64,000 bases of DNA from a virus: positions 34,784 to 98,783 of the IMG/VR virus record IMGVR_UViG_3300003322_000128; one strand, given 5' to 3'. The notes beneath the pieces were generated by a model. That model did not search any database, was not told the origin of the DNA, and saw only the letters and a program-made list of their open reading frames with translations. Position numbers and translations under genes: made by a program. Positions 41,501 to 49,357 of this stretch are shown here, piece by piece (position 1 is the stretch's first letter; every line of letters starts with the position of its first letter).

Positions 41501-41762
41501 ATTCTCCTCTCCTTGGATTCAGTCTGAGGCAACAGCTAAGGCTCTCGGAGACTGGATTGTCGAAAACTGGGGTTCTCCTGCTGACCAAGTTGAGCTAGAA
41601 GTCTTTGGAAATCCCCTTCTACAAATTGGTGATATTGTGGCAATCAACTATTCCCCTAGGGATATGACTGAGTCTACACATAAGTATTTCGTTGTTTCAG
41701 TTGACCAGAATTGGGAAGCTGGGCTTACAACTACATTGACTTTGCGTAGAGCAAGAATTTGA
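38574..41762 (+). CDS. Large minor tail protein
   Basis: 1,062 residues. The N-terminal third is a tail-tip hub-like part with DFITPMGTISSNTGSVTLSN and WDHIQELCRVTQSACYFDEH, which resembles phage tail-associated (gp27/44-like) proteins. The middle (about 640-800) holds a LamG-like module (FIGTRVKFPSNPKGSQSIGG to RVTVAINGNVVLNVI). The C-terminus (DQVELEVFGNPLLQIGDIVA) again resembles hub proteins. It probably links tail tube and fibres and may bind host sugars. Confidence 0.75.
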   Translation: MQSGSLFIQNALKEGENLTPAARVIAEWNHNRYTEITTVDNFGHAEETYGYDLDMYPIETITQPLRPTAGLLKARVGEGAVVQGYSDTPGVYRTYTADPDSKYKYWTGPSQSNTTPYSGGGYTLPETVQPYIIYANPVLTNKIYICIENSWARPQKWDIQITTNGTTWTTIASDVVTNSKGQVILYLQDAGTTWSSTVARDFAMDIKGIRLVVHSMSRINSWFNLVELGARLEKDLSDRVVDYSVSNELGDTDFITPMGTISSNTGSVTLSNYDGIFHIDNVDSPYYGLIDANVKFTIDFGIDVSDWGGSGIEYIRLATMYSENWGGGDETVQVPLKDASKFLQEIKPLKELMQDVTIGMAIWRMLDSVGFIDYEYTRSAEVASNNIAFYWTDDEKTIWDHIQELCRVTQSACYFDEHGILQIKTRDSAFNKTAPVVWTFDYAKNGSKLPDIVSLQVGDNFEANKVTVKYQKTTLAQDSQGRPISEVVWQPDDTIVLRSSALTTAMTKEDMHFWIDKKDVTDWPYEGMVNIRGELIKYKGKGYRYYPAGGSYTGNINADTVFKVIYTSDEKLQIDNELSSETDGWRNYFTGYMNVEERGYDSTTAKDYPLIQNIWLSNGSYFGSSGTQKLWNGGTKFMPTDSLLRLQATGKKATSKHLYTARRGDWEGEAPRFIGTRVKFPSNPKGSQSIGGVWFWGNTSHNQMYCVDIQRTATLNRNLGNEIQVLKRKSDGSLTQIGGKGATFAIDYDKWYDIDIVVSGTSRVTVAINGNVVLNVIDSDPIPASGWAGLYARGDSVVDFEYFYMMADGGIQETDLDNSSYLDLIRGGYYSSQYYRDFVTRTRTWIRRRGKKTVLDTQWYDQRYFDEFGMQVHEYRPYDITFEKSPVLYSSLYVSNDSQIVQDEYIHNPFGAKFIIANASRVNSVVNGEDTLTFGADNPVDQKIMIIGRTVQQAETTDYVVQNDVAIRARGEIAIEFSSPWIQSEATAKALGDWIVENWGSPADQVELEVFGNPLLQIGDIVAINYSPRDMTESTHKYFVVSVDQNWEAGLTTTLTLRRARI

Positions 41763-41766
41763 TAAT

Positions 41767-41795
41767 TTGACTTTCATTTGACTGAAAGATATAAT
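41767..41795 (+). promoter_or_regulatory. Near-consensus promoter with inverted repeat
   Basis: TTGACT, 17 bp, TATAAT. CTTTCA-TTTGAC-TGAAAG (41771-41788) is an inverted repeat overlapping the spacer. ATG 41802 follows the -10 by six bases. Confidence 0.75.
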
Positions 41796-41801
41796 TACAT
41801 T

Positions 41802-42185
41802 ATGAGTCAGATTTCCACAGCAAATGTCATTAAGACCCCAGAGGTCGTTCTTCATCCGGCGTTCTTTTTGCCACCGGATGTTGTTGATATTCGTGTTTCC
41901 GATACATCGGACCCATCTGAGGAAGATGGCGTAACGTTTGATGATGTAATCGATGCTGATGATGTAATTGATGGCTCTGCCGACGATGGTGGTATCTCTG
42001 ATACCCCAAACATTCCTACAGACGATGATGGTGAGGGAGTAGAAGTGCTCCCTACACCACAATGGATGAACATTATTAGTCAGCAGGTAAGAATCGCCCC
42101 GGATGGTAAAGCAGTTGTTGATGTTGTAATCGAGCTTGAAGACGTAACCGGAGCATCAGAATACGACGTAAGGATTACCAAGTGA
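41802..42185 (+). CDS. Acidic protein in the tail-fibre operon, 127 aa
   Basis: ATG 41802 is at the predicted transcription start, so no SD is expected; the in-frame codon at 41778 lies upstream of transcription. Residues 20-80 are Asp/Glu-rich (DDVIDADDVIDGSADDGGIS), and the last 40 form a beta segment (DGKAVVDVVIELEDVTGASE). It overlaps the next gene by GTGA. Virion linker or assembly factor is possible. Confidence 0.65.
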   Translation: MSQISTANVIKTPEVVLHPAFFLPPDVVDIRVSDTSDPSEEDGVTFDDVIDADDVIDGSADDGGISDTPNIPTDDDGEGVEVLPTPQWMNIISQQVRIAPDGKAVVDVVIELEDVTGASEYDVRITK

Positions 42186-43078
42186 GAGGCATCTACCGAT
42201 TTTATCAGAATAATGAGCTTATTGCAGAACATGAAAACCTCATTACCACAGAAGGTAAGAGGCTTATTTTGCGCTATCTTGCCGGACAATCACCTTCTCT
42301 AGGTGCTGCGATTGGTTTGGGAGTTTCCGGAGTTGCGGCAACTTCAGCCGATACCATTCTTGGGTTTGAAATTGACAGAGTTGCTGTCGATTTGAAGAAT
42401 GCAGACTATGTAAACAATGTTGTTTTGTTCAAGGGAACAATCGAGCAGGATGCTGCTTTCAGCATTTATGAGGCGGGTTTGTGGAGCACCGCGACAAATG
42501 ATTTGAGTGGAGAATTCGACTCAAGACTTATGACGACTTTTGATTCTGACCTTGAAGCATGGACAAACATCACTCTAGATTCTTCAGTTGCAAGAACAGG
42601 TCCGGATGCTGCAAAGGTAAGTGCCGGGTCAAGCGCAACCACATCCCCAAGACTAGATGTTGATATGGATTTGTCTGGTTATTCAGCAAATGACACATTC
42701 TATCTAGCATTCAGCAAGCCGAATAATAACATTGCATCAATTAAGCTGATTTTTGAGGACACATCAACCGGTGGGTCTTTTTCCCTGACAAAGACTGTAT
42801 CTTCTCTTCCTACGGGCTATAACATTCTAGCTTTTAGAAAGGGAGATTTTGTTGTATCTGGAACAATCAGTTGGGACAGCATTACTCGTTTCGGATTTGA
42901 TGTAACAGCCACAGCAACGGCGGGCTATGTTATTTTGGACGGGCTAAGAATTGAAGACCTAGATACAGTGAATCAGAATTTCGTTCTTGTATCACATACA
43001 GTATTGTCTTCTCCATTGGTAAAGTCAAGTACGGCTCCAATGGACGTTGAATATGCATTGGACTTTAGCGTAACATGA
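42182..43078 (+). CDS. Tail fibre-type protein, 298 aa
   Basis: GTG start overlapping the previous stop. The N-terminal 90 residues resemble fibre or appendage modules (HENLITTEGKRLILRYLAGQ, AGLWSTATNDLSGEFDSRLM). The rest is a carbohydrate-binding-like beta sandwich (DSDLEAWTNITLDSSVARTG, GYVILDGLRIEDLD). It leads into the FN3 protein by ATGA overlap. Probably binds or builds a fibre. Confidence 0.65.
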   Translation: MRGIYRFYQNNELIAEHENLITTEGKRLILRYLAGQSPSLGAAIGLGVSGVAATSADTILGFEIDRVAVDLKNADYVNNVVLFKGTIEQDAAFSIYEAGLWSTATNDLSGEFDSRLMTTFDSDLEAWTNITLDSSVARTGPDAAKVSAGSSATTSPRLDVDMDLSGYSANDTFYLAFSKPNNNIASIKLIFEDTSTGGSFSLTKTVSSLPTGYNILAFRKGDFVVSGTISWDSITRFGFDVTATATAGYVILDGLRIEDLDTVNQNFVLVSHTVLSSPLVKSSTAPMDVEYALDFSVT

Positions 43079-46000
43079 CAAGAATTCTACTAAGAGACCT
43101 TGAGCCAGGAAGGCTCTATCGAATTCAGGCCAGAGCAAATAATGGTGATGACACCTCTCAGTGGTCACAACTCTGGGACCTTCAGACAACCAGCGATATT
43201 ATGCCACCAGCCGCACCTACCAGTCTTTCTTGGACTGTTGAGGGTACGGCTTTTAAGGCTGTCTGGACAGGGCCAACAACAAATCAAGATGGTAGCACTC
43301 TAAAGGATTTCAAAGACTTTCAAGTAAAGGTTTTCTCTCCAGCAGCACCTTCTACTATTGCTACATATTATACTCCAGCAGCTAGATTTGATTTCCCATT
43401 TGAAATGAACGTCAATGCTCTTGGAACCCCTCGCGCTCAGGTAACAATTGAGGTAAGAGCACGTGATAATTCGGGGAATCTTTCTTCGGCGGCAACATCA
43501 ACTGTTTCAAATCCTGCCCCGGCCAATGTGACGGGTTTCACGGCAACTGGAGTAACAGACTCCATCGCTTTGTCATGGAATCAGAATACAGACACTGACC
43601 TAAAGTATTATCAGGTTTATCAGGGAACTGCGCTTGGTGCAGAAAATACTTTGGTATATACAGGATTGGGCAATTCATATAAGTTCGATACACTGTCAAC
43701 AAATCCACAGTACTTCAAGATTTATGCGGTTGACGTATTTAATACACAGTCAGCAACTGCGGCACAAGCCAACGCAACCGCACGAAGCTCCATTGGTGTT
43801 GATGTGACTCCACCAGCAGCACCTACAGGAGTTACGGTTTCTTCTGCTCTTGATACTTCTGACGCTTCTGGTGGAAGAGCTTATATCGATGTTTCTTGGA
43901 CAGGTGTAGCAGATACAGACCTACAGAATTATAGTGTTCGTTATAGTACTGGAACTACTTGGGAATACACTAATGTCCCAGATGGCGTTACTAATGCTCG
44001 AATCAATGGTCTGCGTCCGGGTACTGCATATAATGTTGCTGTTGCAGCAGTAGACTTCCAAGGAAATTCTAGCGCATACACAAATGCAGGAACGTATCCA
44101 ATTACGACAACTTCAGATACAACAGCCCCCGCCGCTCCAACTGGAGTGACTGTGGGTGCCGGTGTAACTACAATGACGGTTTTCTGGAATGAGAATACCG
44201 AGAATGATGTAAAGAATGGCATTGGATTCTATGAAGTACAACTAGATACAGTTAATACATTTAACTCAGGTAACCTTATCACAAAGAGAGTGACTGCTAC
44301 AATTACTTCATTCTCAAACCTTACTTCAAATACAACATATTATACAAGAGTGAGGGCTTATGATGCATCTGCCAATGCAAGCTCATATTCTTCAATTGTA
44401 TCTGGAACTCCGCGTTATGTAGCCAATGCTGATATTCAGGCAGGTACTATCAATGGTGACAGAATTACCGCTGCAACCATTAATGGTGACAGAGTTATCG
44501 CAAACAGCCTTGATGCAAATACAATCAAGGCTAATACGACATTCTCTCAGAACTTGACTGTTGGTTCAACCTTCACAATTGGTACCAGCGGAATTATGCA
44601 GAGCGCGAATTATTCCGCTGGCGTTGCGGGCTGGCAGCTAACTAACAGCACGCTAGAAATTAACCAGGGTACCATCAGGGCTGCGGCGCTACTCCTTCAG
44701 AACGGCCACAACATGCTTCACCCTGCTTATGCCGATTGGGAATTCCTTTCAACATGGTATTCAGGAAAGCTGGAAACTGTAACGCCATCTGGAACTCTTA
44801 CTGCCACAATCGTTGATTCGGTAACACAGGCTCCAAAATTTGGCGGGCAGTGCCTGAGAGTTGTGCGCTCAGGAGGTTCAGCAGGAGATGATTCAGACGT
44901 ATGGCTAGGAGCTAGCTCAACATCATACAATGTTGCTGTTGAACAGAACACTACATACATCTTTTCTGTATGGATTTTCAATGCTTCTGGTTCTGGTGCA
45001 AAGAATGTCCAGCTAAAGCTTCGCTCTAGTGATGGAACGTATCGTTCCTTTGACTCAATGTCATCAAGGGCGGCAAATGGTGCATGGACAAGATATTCTG
45101 GAACACTGACAACTGGAACATATAATGCAATTACAATTGGATTGTCTACAGAAACAGATGGAACGCTGTATTTTGATGGCCTTCAGCTTGAACCGCAATT
45201 GACTAGTTCTACATCACCTTCACCATGGAAGCCACCAAGTCAGACTACTATCGATGGTGGAATCATCAGAACTGGTTCTATTCTGTCCACAGCTTCAGCC
45301 AATGGCTTGGCTGGTCAACCAGCATGGTCAATTAACGTGTCTGGTGCAGCTCAGTTTGGTGATGCTACAATTCGTGGACGTCTTGTTGTTGGTGACCCAA
45401 GCAACCCGTCTGCTGATGGTGTTAACAGTAAGATTATGTCATCCAACTATTCGGCGGGTTCTGCCGGATGGGTTATCAGAAATGACGGATTTGCTGAATT
45501 CAATAACGTAACTATTCGTGGTGGAACTGTAGTTTCTGGTACAGGATTGTACTACAACGGAACTCCAGCGGCCGGAAACTTGCTATTTGCTATTGCTGCT
45601 GCTTCTGGAACAGATTCCTTTGGTAATACATACCCAAGAGGTGTCAGTGCTGGAGTAAGTACCGGGCCTCAGGTAATCATGAACACTAACAGTGGCGCCG
45701 GATTTATTCAGTTCCCAACACATAGGTCAATTGAGAACGTTGCCGGTAGAATTCTTGTTGGTGTTGTTAATTCTGGAGCTGTAAATGAGTATGCGTCGCT
45801 TCAGCTACTTGGTCCAACAGTAACAGGGGCAACGGACAGTGCAAGTCTTTTGCTAGCTTCACAGAATAATGATGGAAGCTCCAATGCAAATGCTACCATT
45901 GCCACTGGAACGTCAAATGTTACCATCGATAAGGACCTTGTTCGACTAGTTGGAAACCGTTTGCAAATTAGCCCCACTCCATCATCAAGTTCTGTTATTT

Positions 46001-46485
46001 TCATTAATCCTCAGTCTACTTATACTGGAAACTTCCTTAGATTCCAGAATGATGGAACGGATGTATTTTCACTCTCTATTGATGGTGTAATTACAAATTA
46101 TTCGCAAAATGCATTTGGAACATATACTCCTTCTATTACTGGAGGAGGAACAGTTACATGGTCATCTTTGACTGGTTGGTACCAAAGGATTGGTAAGATG
46201 GTTTACGTAAATATCTGGGCGGTGGCCAGCGCTGCTGGTTCAGGAAGTTCGACCTTGAGTGTAACTACACCAACAAGCGTAGAGCGTACTAATCAGCAAG
46301 TTCTGGTTGGTCATATTGCAGGTTCTTCAGCAATTAACGGAACAGTTGCAGCGGTTGCCCTGACTTCAGGTTCTGGAACTACAGTTGACCGTATCAGAAC
46401 AAATGCGGGTGCTAACATTACTGGTTCTCAAATTAACGCTTCGGGATGGTCGATGAATCTTCAGGGTTGGTATCGAGAAGCGTGA
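43075..46485 (+). CDS. FN3-repeat receptor-binding/tail fibre protein
   Basis: 1,136 residues. Four fibronectin type III repeats (about 42-445) begin with PPAAPTSLSWTVEGT, PANVTGFTATGVTDSIALSW, PPAAPTGVTVSSALD and APAAPTGVTVGAGVTTMTVF. Then come a stalk with NGDRITAATINGDRVIANSL repeats, a CBM-like beta sandwich (about 540-720), beta-helix-like repeats (NYSAGSAGWVIRNDGFAEFN) and a C-terminal knob (about 1015-1136, GTYTPSITGGGTVTWSSLTG). This looks like the receptor-binding fibre, with a replaceable tip. Confidence 0.75.
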   Translation: MTRILLRDLEPGRLYRIQARANNGDDTSQWSQLWDLQTTSDIMPPAAPTSLSWTVEGTAFKAVWTGPTTNQDGSTLKDFKDFQVKVFSPAAPSTIATYYTPAARFDFPFEMNVNALGTPRAQVTIEVRARDNSGNLSSAATSTVSNPAPANVTGFTATGVTDSIALSWNQNTDTDLKYYQVYQGTALGAENTLVYTGLGNSYKFDTLSTNPQYFKIYAVDVFNTQSATAAQANATARSSIGVDVTPPAAPTGVTVSSALDTSDASGGRAYIDVSWTGVADTDLQNYSVRYSTGTTWEYTNVPDGVTNARINGLRPGTAYNVAVAAVDFQGNSSAYTNAGTYPITTTSDTTAPAAPTGVTVGAGVTTMTVFWNENTENDVKNGIGFYEVQLDTVNTFNSGNLITKRVTATITSFSNLTSNTTYYTRVRAYDASANASSYSSIVSGTPRYVANADIQAGTINGDRITAATINGDRVIANSLDANTIKANTTFSQNLTVGSTFTIGTSGIMQSANYSAGVAGWQLTNSTLEINQGTIRAAALLLQNGHNMLHPAYADWEFLSTWYSGKLETVTPSGTLTATIVDSVTQAPKFGGQCLRVVRSGGSAGDDSDVWLGASSTSYNVAVEQNTTYIFSVWIFNASGSGAKNVQLKLRSSDGTYRSFDSMSSRAANGAWTRYSGTLTTGTYNAITIGLSTETDGTLYFDGLQLEPQLTSSTSPSPWKPPSQTTIDGGIIRTGSILSTASANGLAGQPAWSINVSGAAQFGDATIRGRLVVGDPSNPSADGVNSKIMSSNYSAGSAGWVIRNDGFAEFNNVTIRGGTVVSGTGLYYNGTPAAGNLLFAIAAASGTDSFGNTYPRGVSAGVSTGPQVIMNTNSGAGFIQFPTHRSIENVAGRILVGVVNSGAVNEYASLQLLGPTVTGATDSASLLLASQNNDGSSNANATIATGTSNVTIDKDLVRLVGNRLQISPTPSSSSVIFINPQSTYTGNFLRFQNDGTDVFSLSIDGVITNYSQNAFGTYTPSITGGGTVTWSSLTGWYQRIGKMVYVNIWAVASAAGSGSSTLSVTTPTSVERTNQQVLVGHIAGSSAINGTVAAVALTSGSGTTVDRIRTNAGANITGSQINASGWSMNLQGWYREA

Positions 46486-46503
46486 CAATTTGATAACGCA
46501 GTC

Positions 46504-46533
46504 TTGACAACCCTCCGAAATCATGATTATAAT
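46504..46533 (+). promoter_or_regulatory. Consensus promoter
   Basis: TTGACA, 18 bp, TATAAT, followed after about 25 bases by an ATG at 46558 with SD GAAAAGG. Confidence 0.8.
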
Positions 46534-46557
46534 ATACAAAGGTAGAAAGAAAAGGTT

Positions 46558-46749
46558 ATGGATAATAGTAAGAGACTAGAACTAATTATTACTGCTCTAA
46601 AAGAGAGTCTAGCACAAAAGGTTACTAGCTATGAAGAGCAGCTAGCATTGATTCGGGCGGATGCTACAATGATTGTAGAAGAGAACAATTTGAGAATTGC
46701 AGAACTGGAAAAGAGGCTAGCAGAGCTAGAAGGTGGAGATGTTTCGTAA
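46558..46749 (+). CDS. Small coiled-coil protein, 63 aa
   Basis: Consists of one long charged helix with a heptad of Leu/Ile (LELIITALKESLAQKVTSYE, ENNLRIAELEKRLAELEGG), so it should form a parallel or trimeric coiled coil. It overlaps the next gene start. It may be a structural linker or assembly factor. Function unknown. Confidence 0.65.
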   Translation: MDNSKRLELIITALKESLAQKVTSYEEQLALIRADATMIVEENNLRIAELEKRLAELEGGDVS

Positions 46750-47137
46750 GAAGAGTGAGCAGCGCCCGATTCCTACAACAAGAACAGAATATCCATACGG
46801 GGTGTTTCTTTGTACAGAATCCGGATTCTTTCTTGTAAGAGATAAGTGCAGATTCAAGATTAAGTCTCAAAGAGCGATGGCTAGCTGGTCGGCACCTGTG
46901 CTACAATCTTCAGAGAACGCTGTGAAACACCTCCCAATTTTGGGAACTGTTGGATTTAGGGACGGGTCTCTTGTAAGAAACTTTGCTGATGGCAAAGTTT
47001 ATCTTATCTCAAAGAATCTGAAAAGGCACATTCAATCTCCGGATGTGTTTGACAAGTTTGGCTTGAACAAGAATCTTATCATTGATGCTTCTCTTGAAGA
47101 GGTAAATATTCATGAGGATGGGGAGGTGTTGAGCTAA
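46739..47137 (+). CDS. Virion or wall-associated protein, 132 aa
   Basis: ATG 46739 follows AAGG by five bases; GTG 46733 is an alternative. The motif GSLVRNFADGKVYLISKNLKRHI then SPDVFDKFGLN resembles a short repeat found in actinobacterial secreted and virion proteins (dGkvYli..g.kr.I...f..fG). This suggests an extracellular or virion role; otherwise unrecognised. Confidence 0.6.
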   Translation: MFRKKSEQRPIPTTRTEYPYGVFLCTESGFFLVRDKCRFKIKSQRAMASWSAPVLQSSENAVKHLPILGTVGFRDGSLVRNFADGKVYLISKNLKRHIQSPDVFDKFGLNKNLIIDASLEEVNIHEDGEVLS

Positions 47138-47578
47138 TTGTCCGTTTCATCATTTAAAGATGTTAATTGGGGTTCCAATGAGTATCTAGCAAGTGACAAG
47201 TTGAATACAATGGTATCAAATACAAGATACCTGTTTGAAAGGGCTCCAAAACTTTATTATAATTCATATTCAACAAAGAAAGATACTGGAATTAAAATTG
47301 CTTGCGGAACCGCAACAATTGCGCCGGGTAAGGTACATTACTATACAAAGACAATCAACTTTGGTTCGTTCTTTACTGTAGGTTCTAAGCCGGTAATTGT
47401 TACTAGCGTTACCTCTCCATATAATAGAAGAATGATTCTTTCTCATTGGGGAATTCAGGGAACTGGTTATGTTCCAGACCATAGAGGCTTTGTTGTTTGT
47501 GCAGCAACGGCTACAGTTGAGAAGTCGCATGTTTTGTCTAAGCAGATTTATGTGAATTGGCTAGCAATGGGATACTGA
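47138..47578 (+). CDS. Structural protein, 146 aa
   Basis: TTG start abuts the previous stop. DVNWGSNEYLASDKLNTMVS resembles the start of small tail/fibre proteins. The rest is beta-rich (TATIAPGKVHYYTKTINFGS, HRGFVVCAATATVEKSHV) and compatible with a receptor-binding or fibre-tip jelly roll. The last gene of the tail block. Confidence 0.55.
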   Translation: MSVSSFKDVNWGSNEYLASDKLNTMVSNTRYLFERAPKLYYNSYSTKKDTGIKIACGTATIAPGKVHYYTKTINFGSFFTVGSKPVIVTSVTSPYNRRMILSHWGIQGTGYVPDHRGFVVCAATATVEKSHVLSKQIYVNWLAMGY

Positions 47579-47603
47579 TATAAACTGGAAAGGGGACGTG
47601 TCT

Positions 47604-47885
47604 GTGAAATATTCACCACTTCAGAAGTGGTATAGACGCGACCGTCGCCTAAACTCTAACGGATATGTTCTGGTTTGGGTTCCAGAGCATCCAAAGAGTT
47701 TTGCGGGCGGATGGTACTATGAACATAGGCTTGAGGCAGAGAGGAGTGTGGGAAGAATTCTCAAATCATGGGAAACCGTGCACCATATCTCTGGAGACAA
47801 GACGGATAATTCATGGTGGAACCTGTTCGTTTGCACCAGGAAAGAGCACGATAACGCTGAACGGTTGACACCGCAAATTGCGTGA
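47604..47885 (+). CDS. HNH homing-type endonuclease
   Basis: 93 residues. GTG 47604 is preferred since SD AAAGGGG lies eight bases before it; GTG 47598 is two bases away. EHRLEAERSVGRILKSWETV then HHISGDKTDNSWWNLFVCTR and HDNAERL match the HNH family found in phages (E-H-R..., VHHxxGxKxDN, NL, H). It cuts DNA at specific sites and can spread its own gene. It stands between the tail block and the phosphoesterase. Confidence 0.8.
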   Translation: MKYSPLQKWYRRDRRLNSNGYVLVWVPEHPKSFAGGWYYEHRLEAERSVGRILKSWETVHHISGDKTDNSWWNLFVCTRKEHDNAERLTPQIA

Positions 47886-47893
47886 GCTACAAT
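47865..47893 (+). promoter_or_regulatory. Near-consensus promoter inside the HNH gene end
   Basis: TTGACA, 17 bp, TACAAT. The spacer has the palindrome CGCAAATTGCG (47872-47882). The transcript meets a terminator within about 40 bases. Confidence 0.7.
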
Positions 47894-47905
47894 AAGATGT
47901 ACGTT

Positions 47906-47938
47906 GAACGGGGCTGGGTAACTGGTCCCGTTCTTTTT
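47906..47938 (+). terminator. Terminator or attenuator before the phosphoesterase
   Basis: GAACGGG (47906-47912) pairs with CCCGTTC (47927-47933), followed by TTTTT. It lies right after the promoter at 47865-47893. Confidence 0.75.
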
Positions 47939-47951
47939 GATAGGAGAGTAT

Positions 47952-48767
47952 ATGAAGTGGGCTTTTGTAGGAGATTTGCAAGCACCATATCATGACAAGA
48001 GGGCGGTGGACCTTTTCTTCAAGGCGATGAAATGGTGGAAGCCCGATGCGATGGATTTCCTTGGTGACATTGATGACCAGCTAGAGTATAGTCGGTTTTC
48101 TGATGGAACTACTGACGAATTCTTCAGTCAGCTAAAGAAGGAAAAGAAGATTGAGGAAGAGACTGATGAGCAGTTTCGCGGCCGGGTTTCCCCTCTTCCA
48201 TTTGTAAAGAAAAATGCAGAGGTGGCAAAGGAGTTCTATTCGTTTGCTAGACTTCAGCATAAGGATGCAGACATGCATGCTAGTTTGGGAAATCATGATA
48301 TCCGTGCCAAGGGATATATGGATAAGAAGTTTCCTGAGTACGTTGATGAAGTAACCCCAAACATGCTGTGGTCATTGGATGACCTAGGAATTGCATGGAG
48401 GCCATACGAATTGCCGCCAGTGGAAAGATTCGGCGGGATTTATGTCCATCATGGTAATACAACAACCACAACAGGTCTAGCAGTAAAGAGTGACATTGAG
48501 AACTACAATATCTCTTTGGCTCGTGGTCATGACCATCGCGGTGGTGTAGTATACAAGTCTTATCCAATGACAGGGACCACATTGGTTGGTCTAGGCACTG
48601 GTCATATGTGTGACCCAAGTGCATATGGATTGCGTTATACAACGAATCCATCCTGGGAATTGGGATTTGGAATTGGGCATGTTATTGATAATGTTCCATT
48701 TCTTCAATTCATTCCAATTTCTCCAGAATATGTTATTGTTCTGGACGGGAAGGTTTTCAAGGGATGA
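47952..48767 (+). CDS. Calcineurin-like metallophosphoesterase
   Basis: 271 residues; ATG 47952 has SD TAGGAGAG. Metal-site motifs appear in order: FVGDLQAPYHD (GD-x-H), MDFLGDIDD (GD-x2-D), ASLGNHDIR (GNHD), YVHHGNTTTT (HGN) and RGHDHRGG (GHDH). It hydrolyses phosphoesters such as nucleotides or nucleic acid ends. Near the replication genes it may process DNA ends or nucleotides; this is inference. It is controlled by the promoter-attenuator pair upstream. Confidence 0.88.
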   Translation: MKWAFVGDLQAPYHDKRAVDLFFKAMKWWKPDAMDFLGDIDDQLEYSRFSDGTTDEFFSQLKKEKKIEEETDEQFRGRVSPLPFVKKNAEVAKEFYSFARLQHKDADMHASLGNHDIRAKGYMDKKFPEYVDEVTPNMLWSLDDLGIAWRPYELPPVERFGGIYVHHGNTTTTTGLAVKSDIENYNISLARGHDHRGGVVYKSYPMTGTTLVGLGTGHMCDPSAYGLRYTTNPSWELGFGIGHVIDNVPFLQFIPISPEYVIVLDGKVFKG

Positions 48768-48796
48768 TTGCCCTTGAACGTGCGCTCTGCTATAAT
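48768..48796 (+). promoter_or_regulatory. Promoter of the candidate holin gene
   Basis: TTGCCC, 17 bp, TATAAT. The ATG at 48832 has SD AAAGGAGG. Confidence 0.6.
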
Positions 48797-48831
48797 GGGC
48801 GTAGATAAAAAGTAAAGGAGGTATAACCTAT

Positions 48832-49176
48832 ATGGCTTATGCCAAGTCTCTACTAGCAGTTCTTGTTACTGCTATTACAGCTATTGTTGCTGCACTTACT
48901 GATAACGTTATTACAAACGTTGAGTGGATTAATGTTGGTATTGCTGCTGCTGGTGCTGCTGCTGTTTTTGCTGCACCTAATGTTCCTGGTGCACGTTACA
49001 CAAAGGCGGTTCTCGCAGTAATCACCGCAGTTCTTACATTCTTCGTTACTGCTGTAACTGACGGAATTTCAGCGGCTGAGTGGATGCAGGTACTTGTTAT
49101 TGCTGCTGGTGCTATTGGCGTCTATGCAGTTCCAAACAAGCCTTCGACCACGATTGGTCAGCCTGGTGTACTGTAA
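48832..49176 (+). CDS. Candidate holin with tandem duplication
   Basis: 114 residues with four hydrophobic segments made by two similar halves: LLAVLVTAITAIVAALTDNV then INVGIAAAGAAAVFAAPNVP, and AVLAVITAVLTFFVTAVTDG then MQVLVIAAGAIGVYAVPNKP. Ala/Val/Thr-rich spans with a central polar break fit actinophage holin-like proteins. A holin would let the endolysin at 17.7 kb reach the wall. The call is from topology and context only. Confidence 0.6.
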   Translation: MAYAKSLLAVLVTAITAIVAALTDNVITNVEWINVGIAAAGAAAVFAAPNVPGARYTKAVLAVITAVLTFFVTAVTDGISAAEWMQVLVIAAGAIGVYAVPNKPSTTIGQPGVL

Positions 49177-49357
49177 GAAGTGTGGCGGTCGAGTAATGTT
49201 CGACCGAGTGTTTTCGGAAAAGAAGCACGTAGAGCTGTTTTGCATTCTCTGTGGAAACAGATGGATGCTTGATAAGACTAAGAATAGGTTTGCTGCATGG
49301 CTATGGAAAATGGAACAAAGCCACGCCAACGCCGCAATCGCAAGTCTGCCAGACTGA
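49166..49357 (+). CDS. Zinc-ribbon protein, 63 aa
   Basis: GTG 49166 overlaps the previous stop. CKKC and CILC (residues about 3-6 and 30-33) form a two-knuckle zinc ribbon of the type seen in small transcription- or translation-associated proteins. Basic. Weak SD. Function unknown. Confidence 0.5.
   Translation: MYCKKCGGRVMFDRVFSEKKHVELFCILCGNRWMLDKTKNRFAAWLWKMEQSHANAAIASLPD

Noticed and set aside
49094-49165. Longer N-terminus for the zinc-ribbon gene
   Set aside because: It would overlap the holin gene by more than 80 bases in another frame and is only a hydrophobic reverse reading of the holin codons; GTG 49166 is more plausible.
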